Assembly: GCA_030789695.1 (NCBI GenBank)
Contig: CM061139.1
Location: 199,117,641-199,181,640 of the forward strand
Direction: 5' to 3'
From: Scilla litardierei
Taxonomy: Eukaryota; Streptophyta; Magnoliopsida; Asparagales; Asparagaceae
DNA length: 64,000 nt
Shown: piece after piece, positions 11,811 through 21,990 of the stretch
Numbering within the stretch: the stretch's first letter is position 1
Layout of the letters: every line of letters starts with the position of its first letter
The notes under the pieces: generated by a model
The model's database searches: none
What the model was told of the DNA's origin: nothing
The model's input: the letters and a program-made list of their open reading frames with translations, nothing else
Position numbers and translations under genes: made by a program

Positions 11811-13862
11811 CTATTCGTTGCTTGGGGGTGGGTCCGGCCTCCGTGCTCCTCGCGCAGCTCTCTCTTCTCGGATCGGCATCCTGCTCTCGACGAAGCCCCC
11901 AAGGTATCCGGCTTGGATCAACCGCTCGATCTCACTCTTCAACGTGAAGCAGTTGTCGGTATCATGGCCGTGATCCCGGTGGTACCGACAATACTTCTGG
12001 AGATCTCTCTTCGCTGGATCCGACCTCAACTCTCGAAGTGGGTCCGGAAGCAGCCCGACCTTCGTCGTTGCGGCCAACACCTCGATCATCGAGGCGTTGA
12101 GCTGCGTGTATTAGGCCTGCAGGGGTCCCTTCAGCCTCGGGATCGCCCACACGGGTTCTCTGGCGGCCGTGAACTCCCGCACCGGTCCGGGACGATCTTG
12201 CGGACGACGTCCTTCTGGGTCGCACCTTGGTTGAACAAGTTGGTCGCGACCCCTAGGCCTCTCCTCCTGCCTCGGCCTGGGGTTGGGCCGAAGTTCGATG
12301 CGGGGTGCTCCCGCCTTGGCGGTCTCCTTCGTTGTTCCAAGGGCCTCCTCGCTTAGTGTGTATCTCTCCACCTGGACGATGAGTGCGTCAAAGTCGGCGG
12401 GCGGGTCTCGTAGGAGGGACTTGTGAAGGCTTTGACTAGTCAGTCCTGCCTTGAAGGCCATTATGACCAGCTCGTCGCCGCAGGCAACCACGCTTAGCTT
12501 CTCATCTTGGAAGCGATGTAGATATTTTCCGATCGTCTCCCCTTCCCTCTGGACGATCATGAACATGTAGTCCGTGGGTTTCTTCCTGGTGCGCCGGCCC
12601 GGAACTGCTGGCAGAATTTGTGAGATAGTTTGCCAAAGCTCTCAATGGACCGGGCGGGCAGACCGTGGTACCACTCCAGGGCTGAATCCCGCAAACTCTG
12701 CTGGAATCCTTGGCAAAGGAGTGCGTCGTCCACGTCCAGCATCTCCATAGCCCCTCGGTATTGCTGCACGTGCGTGAGGGGATCGCCTCTCCCATTGTAG
12801 ACCGCCAGCTGGGGGGCCTTGAACCTCGAGGGTCTCGGGGCCGATGTTATCTATCGCGCCAATAGCGTGGCCTCCTCGGGGTAAGTGGGGTGCACGGGGG
12901 TGCGCTCCCTCCGTCTCTCTGGGGTTCGACTCCGGTTTCGACCTTACTGGTGACGGTCGTGCCGCTCCGATGAGTGAGGCGGCCGTCATGGGGGGCTCCT
13001 CCCCCGCTGCGGGGATCCGGCAGACGGCGGGCTACGCACATTCCTGCGCTGTAGGCCTGAGGTCGACGCCTCCGGGATCTCCTGGTACTCCATGTTTCCC
13101 CACCGGAGCCTCTCGCGCTCTGCGGCGAGGAAGCAGAGCTGCTGACGGATGGCTTCCTCGTCGAAGCGATCTGGGGTACGCTCCCGTCGCCTCTCTGGGG
13201 TACGGCTTCAGTCCCGGCCTCGTTGGCGACGGTCTCCCCGCTCCGGCGAGGAGGGGGGCCGTCGCGGAGGGCTCCTCCCTCGAGGCTGGGATCCGGTGGA
13301 CGGTGGGCTATGCGCGTTCCTGCGTCGTTGGCCCAAGGTCGACGTCTCCGGGATCTCCCGGTTCTCCCGCCAGAGCCTCTCGCGCTCCGCAATGATGAAA
13401 CGGAGCTGGCGGCTAGCGGATTTCTTGTCGAGACGAGCTTGCCGGGCGGCCTCCGCTGCTTCATCTTGGCGTCTTTGATCTGTGGCCGCTTCTTCCTGGC
13501 GCATGCGCTGCCGCGCAGCCTCCACCTCTTCGTCCAAGAGCCCTTGTTGGGCCGCTATCTCCTCGACGAGCCCTCTCTGACCCACTTCTTCTTCGAACTG
13601 AGGTGAGGATTTTGTCTCACGTTCGGGGGCTCCGAGGGGCTGGGGGGGCGCTTCGGCCCTGGTCGCTGCGAAGCCTTCCATCATCTTAGCGAAGGTCTCG
13701 AAGCTTTGCTGTACAGCACGGGCCGAGGATTGGACAGTCTCGACCTCCGCCTCGGGGGGGAGGGGGATTAGTCACGGGAGTCCTTGGGTGAGAATGTGAT
13801 TCGTGGTCCATGGGGTCTTTGCCGTGATCGAGGTTCCGGTTGATGGGTATGGAGTTAGACAT
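11811..13862 (-). pseudogene. Tat-type gypsy gag
   Basis: The ATG is at 13862-13860 (MSNSIPINRNLDHGKDPMD). A run of seven G at about 13754-13760 breaks the frame; the frame resumed at 13684 differs by one base. The N-terminal part is rich in Glu, Gln and Arg and looks coiled-coil. The Retrotrans_gag core is in 12769-12557 (WYHGLPARSIESF) and, after another frameshift near 12575, in 12566-12111 (GETIGKYLHRFQDE). A stop near 12113 precedes a knuckle-like CRYHRDHGHDTDNC (12089-11811 ORF). A 276-bp tandem duplication lies inside (12921-13472). Confidence 0.8.
12921..13400 (-). repeat. 276-bp tandem duplication within Tat gag
   Basis: GGGGTTCGACTCCGG at 12921 and GGGGTACGGCTTCAG at 13197 begin two diverged copies, 276 bases apart. 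Shared blocks include CCGGGATCTC and GAGCCTCTCGCGCTC. 276 is divisible by three, so the duplication keeps the frame (92 codons). The right-hand copy is incomplete. Confidence 0.75.
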
Positions 13863-13897
13863 GGGTGTGACCCTTCGTTCCTACAGACGGCGTCAAT

Positions 13898-15047
13898 TGT
13901 TGCGGGGTAGAACTCGCGTACAATGAATTTGTATTAAGGGGAACCAAGGGCACTGTGGTTAGGATTTAGATGTGATCAGAGTAGGCTATTTGACAAGTAA
14001 TAAGGGTAGTGACGAGGTTGGGCGCACTACGAAGGTCGACCACTAGACCGATCCCACGAGGACTCCGCCCACCAACTGCGCTGCCGGAGGTGGGAGCTGA
14101 ACGCAACCTGTGAAGACGAGCTCGCTTGCATAAGGAGCAGCTTGTCAGAAAGTCCGGTTTGGGTCCAACCCTTAGCCTCTCCGATGCGTAAGTTAGTATT
14201 AGGGGTTAAAAGCGGGGGCTAGGCACGCAGGTCGGACTAAGAGTGATTCGACCTTACGTGACGAGCTATTAATTGTGGAAGAACAAAGATATGGAAGACC
14301 TTTGCTCTTCGTGTGTGAGTAATGAGATTCCGAGTTAATTTGCCAACCCCCTTCCCCCATGGAGGCGAAGGGTATTTATACCTTATGGAGGCGGTTAGGT
14401 GAGGCTGACCCGGCGTGCTTACTCGACGTGCTGAGCTGGCCCATTTGTCAGCGGAGCTTCGGACGAGGATGTCAGGATCTGGCATGTCAGCCATGCTTTT
14501 GTCAAACGGCGCAACGGCCAGGTGTACTTTTGTCAGGGTGTCAGAGCCGAAAGCACCAAGGGTCCGGGGGCGCAACGGCCTGGTGGCACTTTGTCAGATT
14601 GTCGAGCGGCGGAAGTGTCAGTGGCGTCCTTGTACAAGGTTGTTTGTCGTGTCCGACGTGCCAAAGAGTTGTCGGAGTGCATTTGAGGAGCGAGGCCGCA
14701 GATGAGTCGCTAGGTCGCTCATGATTGATGACGTGCGATCCAGTCGTACGCCTTGCGTGTTACGCCCGGCGAGCTCGGAGGGGAACGGGCGCGCAACTGG
14801 CAAGGATCGTGGCGGAGTACGCCCTTCCCACTAGTCGAGGCGGAGTGCGCCCTTCCCCTAGTCGTGGTGGACTTTAGGGTCGACGGGCGCCTAGCGGGCC
14901 GGGGGGAACAAGTGAGCGGCCTACGAGGTTGGGGTGAAGAGCGCCCTGCCTCTGGTCTAGGTGGCCTTTGTAAAGGAGGGGCGAGCTGGCCGGTATCCGA
15001 CGGGTTTGGATGGAAGGTCGGTCTATCACGATCTTTAGGTCGTAACA
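13898..15047 (-). repeat. 5' LTR of the Tat-type element (1150 bp)
   Basis: It runs from TGTTGCGGGG (13898) to CGTAACA (15047). The sequence next to 13898 on the internal side is a candidate tRNA primer site, ATTGACGCCGTCTG on the transcribed strand. Short internal repeats occur at 14480-14680 (GGCGCAACGGCC twice with TTGTCAG) and 14810-14870 (GGCGGAGT.CGCCCTTCCC twice). Confidence 0.8.
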
Positions 15048-15821
15048 GACATGTTTATTAATATTTAAATAATAGAATGTTGCCAAATCTGATTTTTTTG
15101 TTAACTTCATTACCTTTAGTTTTTAAAAACAAACATGTTTTTGAATCATAATGCCAGCGTGGGTTCCATCTACTATTTTCTTAAAGAAAGTCATTTTTAC
15201 ACTTTTGTCGAACTTAAAAGATTGCGAAATGATCCCTTGCAGCCACAGGATAAAGAAAGAAGAGGATGTTGTGGAACAATGAAGAACAGAAAACAATTGA
15301 ACTAACAAGAACAAGAATGTGGAGACGATGAGAAGAGAATATTATTCAATTTTTAAATATCAAGCATAGAGACTTCTAATTTAACTGTTTTTTTTGGGGG
15401 GGATGGAAATGAATTGAAGAATGTGATTTACGAAGGGGAGAGAGTGATGGAGAATCTTGGGAAGGAGGCAGGAAGGCTGAAAGCCAGGGTGGCCAACAAG
15501 AAAAACAAGACGAATACGGTGGGAAGCCCCAAGTCTGTGTTTTATTTGCAGGGAGAGAAGGCACTCGACAAGAAAAAACCAAGGGGCTGCCCGCTGCCCC
15601 CCAATCAATCATCCTGACCTCAATACATTGTTGTGTGGGCAACGACTGCAGAGAACGAACCCATGTACAGTTGTAACCATATGTATTTACAGGGATGAAT
15701 GATGGGGACAGTGCCGAAGCAGCTGACTGTGTAGGGGTATCCTTGCAGACAAGAATGTTAACGGATTTGGATTTATTCGAGCATACACGGTTCCCAAAAT
15801 ATTCGAGCACTTATATATGAA
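15048..15821. other. Intergenic stretch, no gene supported
   Basis: There is a 144-codon open frame on the minus strand (15810-15376). It has an intron-like interval inside it (GTAAATAC to CTCTGCAG, about 15695-15645) and no family that I recognise. It could be a fragment of a captured or decayed gene. The rest is AT-rich and featureless. Confidence 0.4.
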
Positions 15822-16229
15822 CTAGTCATAACCCGTGCCCGCGGGCACGGTTCATTTAAGATTTACTTCGCGAAACCTTTGTTCCCCGGAAAATTATTTT
15901 CACGGTCAAAATTTAACAGAACAATAAATTAGCGTAAAAATATTTAGCGTCACGGGCATTTTCGGTGCGGAACAACAAATTCGGCGCAAACGACTTTGGC
16001 GCGAAACAACAAATTCGGCACAGGCGCCTTTGACACGAAACAACAAATTCGACGTCGAACAATAAATTTGGCGCACGCTCCTTCGGCGCGGATCAACAAA
16101 TTAGTGTAAAAAAATTTAGCCGACGCCGAAGGCCCCTGGGCCGAAACAACAAACCTCAGCATATTTTTACGCTAATTTGTTGTTCCGCTAATTGTTTTAC
16201 GCTAATTTTTTATTTTGTTTAATTTAATG

Positions 16230-16450
16230 GATCATGCTTCTCCATAATTTTTCCCAAGGCACTTTTAATTTCAAAGTTATGTTCCCAATACACTTTTTCC
16301 CCCAAATTTAATCTCCACAATCTTGCCCAAGACACTTCTAATTTCAAAATTTAGGTTCCCAAGGCACTTCCCCCCAAATTTAATCTCCACAATCTTTCCC
16401 AAAACACTTCTAATTTCAAAGTTTTAGTTCCCAAGATACTTTTATTATCA
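16230..16450. repeat. Tandem repeats inside the inverted element
   Basis: Several imperfect copies combine TTCCCAAGGCACTT, CCCCCAAATTTAATCTCCAC and ACTTCTAATTTCAAA blocks. They are AT-rich and non-coding. Confidence 0.7.
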
Positions 16451-18137
16451 AAATTTAAGTTTTACCAATAAATTTTTCACAAAATCCAATCTCAACCATT
16501 GATTTACCAAGATGAAATCTTAGCCACTCTTTATCTTGTCCTAGTCAGCCCTAAAATTCAAAAAACACTGTCAAATGTATAATAGATACTAGAATTAACC
16601 TGTGCACGGCCAAACAAAGGATGCGATGAATGAATTCTCGCAACCGACAAAAGAGAAAGAAGTGTGTGTGCGTGACGGTATCGTCGAGCGTAAAAAGATG
16701 AAAAGCTATCATGCACCTGAAGTGTATTTAGCAATTCTCAGTAAGATATACACCCATAGAGATTGCAAGAAATATGTGCGAGGGCTAAGGAAGCAAGTTA
16801 ATAAGATATACACTCATACAGACTGCACGAATGGTCGAAAAATGTTGAAATTTAACAATTAAACAGTCAAGAGAGCGATGTTCTTGGCTAACTGTGGTTG
16901 TACTCTATTCTAAATGATGATGCAGAGGGTTTGGTTAGAAACTATTGTTGTTAATTTGCTTGACTACCATTAAGTTCTGATTTTTTTCCCCAAAGCTTAA
17001 AGGTTCATGCAAATCTTTTTTTAATCATTGTCTAAATTAATGCAGTTAGAATCAGATGTTTGCTGGCAAGAAATGTTTTTTAAATTGAGGTAGTTGGAAA
17101 CTTGTTGAAAAAGTTCTAGCAACCACAATCAAACTTATGAACGCAACAGGTTTTAGCAAATCATAATTGAACAACTCAAGCCCACTTGACAATGACCTCT
17201 TCAAGCTGAGTTTTCAAAGGCCATGCTTGCATTTGATTAATGTTGACAGGTGAGATTAGATTGCACTTGATTCTCGCAATCATTGCATAAAATTATTGCA
17301 CTTTATTCAGTGTTTAGACCTAAAGTTGTTAAAAAATAGCTTTGTTTTATTTTACAAAGAGATTTCTCAGGGTGGATTATTGGCCAGGAATACACAACTT
17401 AAACGAGCAAATGAACTTACCGTTCAATTTTAGAATGCTAAACAAAATTAAACTAATTACGTTATGGTGATGCTTTTTTTTTTGGGGCATGTGTGGCTAT
17501 TTAGGAGCCTCTATAAATAGAAATCATTAAGCATTAGAAGGAATTATATATTATATGTTAACTTTTTAAGAAAGGTTCCAGTCCATGCCATGTTGGGTCA
17601 TTAATCCAATGTTGGTAAATAATTATGTATTGCATGTTGACATATTAAGTTAAGCTCAATTAAAAGCGATCAACGAAGTTTGTGGTTATTTGGTCTTTAA
17701 TGTATCTAATAGGCATGAGCCTTTAATGCGTAGAGACCAATGTGTTTTCTATTTCAATAATGAGCAGATATCTATATTACAATTGAGAGCTGTTTTTGAA
17801 CTTTGTCCTATGTGGCAATGTCACATCAAGTTTTGGGGGGAAAATTTTTTGGGTTGGGGGAAAATTTGTTGGGAGAATACAAAAGCTTTTTTTTTTTGAA
17901 ATTGGCACCATCAGCATTTAATACTCTTCATTCAAAAATGACCAAAAAACACACACACAAAATGAAACCTAAAAAAAATGCAACTTAAATTACAAGTATG
18001 CAAAAGAGAACTTTATATCGGCTGAGCTTATTTCGGCTGACCCCAAAAAAATTGAAACCCAAAAAAATACAGTGAATGTGCGTTCAAATAGGCGGGTTGA
18101 GTTTTTTGGGCGTCAAGCAGAGGTCTAACCAACCTAT

Positions 18138-18244
18138 CTGCGCCGAAGGCGCCCGCGCCGAAGGCGCCCGGCCGAAGGCGCCCGCGCCGAAGGCGCCCGC
18201 GCCGAAGGCGCCCGCGCCGAAGGCGCCCGCGCCGAAGGCGCCCG
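18138..18244. repeat. 15-bp GC-rich tandem array
   Basis: About seven copies of GCGCCGAAGGCGCCC are head to tail, one copy a base shorter. Each unit is itself a near-palindrome around GAA. The array lies in the right inverted end of the 15822-18451 element. Related single units are scattered in the left end near 16000-16135. The Lys-Ala-Pro open frame across it is a repeat artefact. Confidence 0.85.
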
Positions 18245-18457
18245 CTAAATTTTTATACGCTAATTTGTTGTTCTGCGCCGAAGGAGCACCGAATTTATTG
18301 TTTCTTGCCGAAGGCGGTCGTGCCTCTAAATTTTTTAACGCTAATTTGTTGTTCTTTTAAATTTTGGCTGTAGAAATATTTTTTGGGGGACAAAGTTTTC
18401 GCGGAAGAAAATCTTAAATGCACCGTGCCCACGGGCACGGGTTATGACTAGTATGAA

Positions 18458-21200
18458 TACATATGACAATAGGATTGTTGTCTATATATGGTGGTCATGG
18501 TCCGTGGATCGCACGAATTAAGTTTCTATTCTATTCTGCATCTCATCGACATATATCGAGCTTAGAGAAAACTAAAGAAATTCTCTTCGAGACTTGTGTT
18601 GATCTAGAAGGCCAACCACACCGAGCTTCGTGTTTAATCATCATGGATTCAGGTACACTTCCGCATTAACATTTCAGTATCTTCTCATTAATTTGATATG
18701 AATGTTCCTGTTGTTTTGGTGATGGTTTTCGACATAGATAAATTCAGATTTTACCCAACATGCCAGGGGTATAAAATTTTCTAATTAAATCTTATTAATT
18801 TAAAGTAGTGATTACATTCTTGTTGGTCTTTATAAAACCTTCAAATTTGGTGATTATTTCTTGTTGTGAGTAAATGGGTATATTACCCATTTTTACTCCA
18901 TATTTTTTCTATAAAACAGAAATTGAAGCATGCAGCCATTGTTGGTTTGTTTCTCATTCTTGATCAACAATTTATGTGATATCCATATATTATTATTGTT
19001 ATTGTTATTGTTGTTTTTTTCTTTGGATGTTGATAGTTATGTTGGCGGCTAAGGCCAAGAGAAAAGACATCCCATTCTTTAACCTCGTGAGCATCAAGAA
19101 GGAAAGCCCTACCCTCACATGGGATATATGCAATGATCGGCTGCAATTAATGATAAATATACAATACATACGTACATACATACTACTACTCTATAATTCT
19201 TAATTAGCTCAAATAGTAGGTTTAACAGAAATTCTCCCTCCTAAACCTAAACCTAAATAAAAGATTAAGCCAAATTTTTTATCTTTGTTTGTTCTTGAGT
19301 TTAGAAACATTAATCTCGAGAAGACCCCCCAACATTGCACTACTATTAGTCCACTAATCTACTACTTTTGGCTCGGGGCTCCAAGCAAATAAATAACACC
19401 GTATATCTTCTGTCTTGGCTTTAGCACCCAATCATTGAGTCTTAGGATTATTTAATTACTAGGTATCAATTAATCTCCTTTTTCTAAGGGTGCAAACGGT
19501 GGGTCAATCATGTTGTGATTTGAACAATGCCAGTTGATTACAATAAATCGACGACAATAGCCATCTTATTCTGTTCTTCTTGCAGATCCACATGCCCACT
19601 AGAGATCCTCCAGCCTTGGGTCTATAGACCCCGTCATGATGATAATCAAAATCAATGGATAATTAAAAATAAAAAAAATTCATTAGCTGACATTCTATGG
19701 CTCGTACCTGAACAGATCAATGGCTCGTACGAGCACACATGCATGCATGCATGCATGCATGAACAGCTTGATAGCAAGGAGGGAAGTATTTCTTTAATCT
19801 TTTTGATTGCCTACGTAAAGATACACCACCCAAGTAACAAACAACATATTGTGGCTAGCTCCCCGAGAATTTGATATTGATGACTTGGACCATTGACATT
19901 TGGAGCAAAGCAAAATTTGATACAACTTTGGACACACAAAACCTTCCAGTAGATTATTTAATGGACAAGCTACAGTGGATGCGTTGGATTCTTGTTTGAT
20001 TGAAACCAACTTCAACCTAACTCAATGCATAACCGTGTCCAAGTCATCACCATCCAGGGTGATGACAGGAAGAAAATAAAAGAAATGGAAGAAATTTCAG
20101 GACCTCCAAGCCCCAATAATTGTCCATCTCCGCTAGGACAACGCAAACCCAACCCAGGGGTTGAGGATCAGAACTCAGGGTTGGAGTGGGGAAGGCATTT
20201 ATTAAAGGGCCTCTGATTCTACCAGCAACTCAATCAGAATGGGCCATGATAAGCATTGACAACACGCTAAGCTGCATGTTTCCAAAATGTGGGGGCTCCT
20301 CCAAGACAGGGAGACATGAGAGCTTGCTGCCCATTGCATAGACAATTCAGGGAGATACATGTGGTCAGTTGTGAGTGAGGGAGCCATTTTTGAACCAATG
20401 GTGAATGAATGAGTGAGAGTAGTATAAGGGAGGTGTAATAATTGCTACCTTAGTATCAGGGCAGCGAATGAAGAAATAAGAAACCATTATACATTTAAAA
20501 TAACTTCAACCGAATAAAATAGGACACAGACAACACCTCAAGGCAAACCTAAAACAAACAACAAATTTTAGCACGGCATCATGATTTCAACTGACTCTGA
20601 AAGAATCATTCCCCTCAAGTCTACAAAACTTTCAGAAAAAAGGAGCTTTCCAACAAGAATTGCAGAGGGTCTTACAAAATCCATCAGCTCAGCTCATGAA
20701 TGGACGCCAGATCTCATAAGTACAATCACGAGTTTTGTACTGTTGAATGCTTCAAAATAATTTGAAAAGTCATTACAGCTCATGGACAACAAACAAAAAC
20801 ACACTCACAAAGACAGACACTGCAGAGACATCAGCCATATTATAGCTACAAAATCCACACTTTCATCTTTTGTCTGTAAATGTAGGTGCAATATATAGAC
20901 TGAACTTTTTTCTTATGATATAGCTTACACGAAGGAGAGAATATCTTACACATCAATCGCAACATTTCAAAACCAAATAAAGCAAATGTTAAAAAAATCT
21001 ATTCTTTTACGATATCACACTAATCGCAACTTCTAAACGCACATGATCTAGATTACTTAAGAAACTAAGCAGGTTATAAGACAATTAGTACCATCTCCAA
21101 AATGCTAAATTGATTGCGCATTATATTAGAATAACATGATATCATCATTTTACTAATATAACATAAAATGGACTCATACTACTTATTAGGCCCTCTTCAA
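18458..21200. other. Intergenic region downstream of the MORF9-like gene
   Basis: No gene is supported. Two exon-like pieces on the plus strand were seen: one around 18600-18650 ending ATGGATTCAG/GTACAC, and one after an acceptor at about 19036 (TTGATAG/TTATGTTGGCGGC). I do not recognise a family and they do not form a convincing gene. A GCAT microsatellite is at 19740-19762. Confidence 0.4.
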
Positions 21201-21398
21201 CCGAAACTAGACGTTGTAAGTAATACGAAGATTTAGAACAAACGATCACGTGGTTACGTATCGTCCACGCAAGCCGAACATGACATGCTTGTTTCATGAT
21301 CGAAGATGCTACTCTGATATGCATGTAGGCGAAAGTAGTGCCAAGAGTGCAAGAGTTTCAAAAGAACAGTATGTCCTGAGATCATGATATCAAATGGT

Positions 21399-21491
21399 CT
21401 GCAATCATAATAGCAGTGGAGATGAACAATCAACATTACGCCAAATTATCAAAAATGCATTGCATAATGCAGAAATCTCAGAGGAGCTTAC
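21399..21491 (-). other. Probable 3'-UTR intron of the MORF9-like gene
   Basis: The donor GTAAGC starts one base after the stop codon (TGAG/GTAAGC). A good acceptor, GATTGCAG, lies at 21406-21399 and gives a 93-bp intron similar in size to introns 2 and 3. The 3' UTR would continue from 21398 downward to an end I cannot place. Confidence 0.6.
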
Positions 21492-21492
21492 C

Positions 21493-21990
21493 TCATGAAG
21501 AAGTCGACTCAGTTGGAGCTGCTTGCCTTGGTCTTCTGCGTTCTGGTGGCGGGCCATCTCTTCGTCTCTCGTACCTTCTGCTCTCATATTTTGAACTGCT
21601 CCGTTGCTTTGGTTGATAAGTTGGGTACTTGCATGGGATTATCTCACCATTTATATACTTATCACCTGAATGGCAGCAAATAGAAGTCAATTCAAATAAA
21701 ATTATGCTAGAAAGTTTATACACAAAAGGCGATCAGGCTAACCTCCATAATCCTTGTTTTTAACATCGATGTAGGAATCTGGCAGCACCCACAGAACACC
21801 TGGCAATCCTATACATAAAACAAAAAAATAGATTTAGAAATGACGTAGAAATGAAAGTGAATTATACGGCCTTACTGGAAATGTATGTTCACCCTTAAAT
21901 TTCTCTGATGTCTCTTCAGACACAGTGCACTGGAAGCCGGTGTAAGTAGTGGTACTAAAAGCATACATATTCTTCTTTGCTTCCTCCATG
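21493..21990 (-). other. MORF9: MORF9-like exons 2 to 4 cluster
   Basis: Exon 2 (21990-21893, 98 bp) follows the acceptor TTTTCACAG. Intron 2 is 84 bp (21892-21809). Exon 3 (21808-21743, 66 bp) begins GATTGCCAGG. Intron 3 is 77 bp (21742-21666). Exon 4 (21665-21493) ends in TGA. Small introns here contrast with the giant intron 1. Confidence 0.92.

Larger units (their letters stand above)
9717..15047 (-). mobile_element. 3'-truncated Tat-lineage Ty3/gypsy element
   Basis: In minus-strand order: 5' LTR (15047-13898), a primer-binding region (ACGCCGTCTG adjoining the LTR), gag from 13862, protease and RT (to 10335), and RNase H ending at 9717. Integrase and the 3' LTR are absent. Protease (IDTGSSCDILF, YNRIIGRPYMNA) and RT (DLNKVCPKDSFPLPRID, YIDDMLVKSK) are typical of the Tat/Ogre/Retand group. 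No matching target duplication can be found because the left end is cut. Confidence 0.88.
15822..18451. mobile_element. 2.63-kb element with long inverted ends and Helitron-like termini
   Basis: Both ends read inward CTAGTCATAACCCGTGCCC, then a short loop, then GGGCACGG. Homology between the inverted ends continues for about 300 bp with repeated AACAACAAATTCGGCGC-type units. TATGAA flanks both sides (15816-15821 and 18452-18457). Read outward, each end is a GC hairpin followed a few bases later by CTAG and a T, which is the form of a Helitron 3' terminus, but here it is present at both ends. No Rep/helicase or DDE transposase frame is seen, so it is non-autonomous. A TIR foldback element is the alternative. 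A third similar motif lies at 16590-16612. Confidence 0.7.

Noticed and set aside
15048..15052. GACAT next to the Tat LTR, the same five bases as the duplication of the 1732-8599 element
   Set aside because: The Tat element has no left end to pair with, and five bases can match by chance.
18076..18360. Lys-Ala-Pro repeat protein
   Set aside because: Translation of the 15-bp tandem array; no start context or homolog.
18463..19203. Possible two-exon plus-strand gene
   Set aside because: Splice-like sites exist but the product has no recognised family and no clear end.
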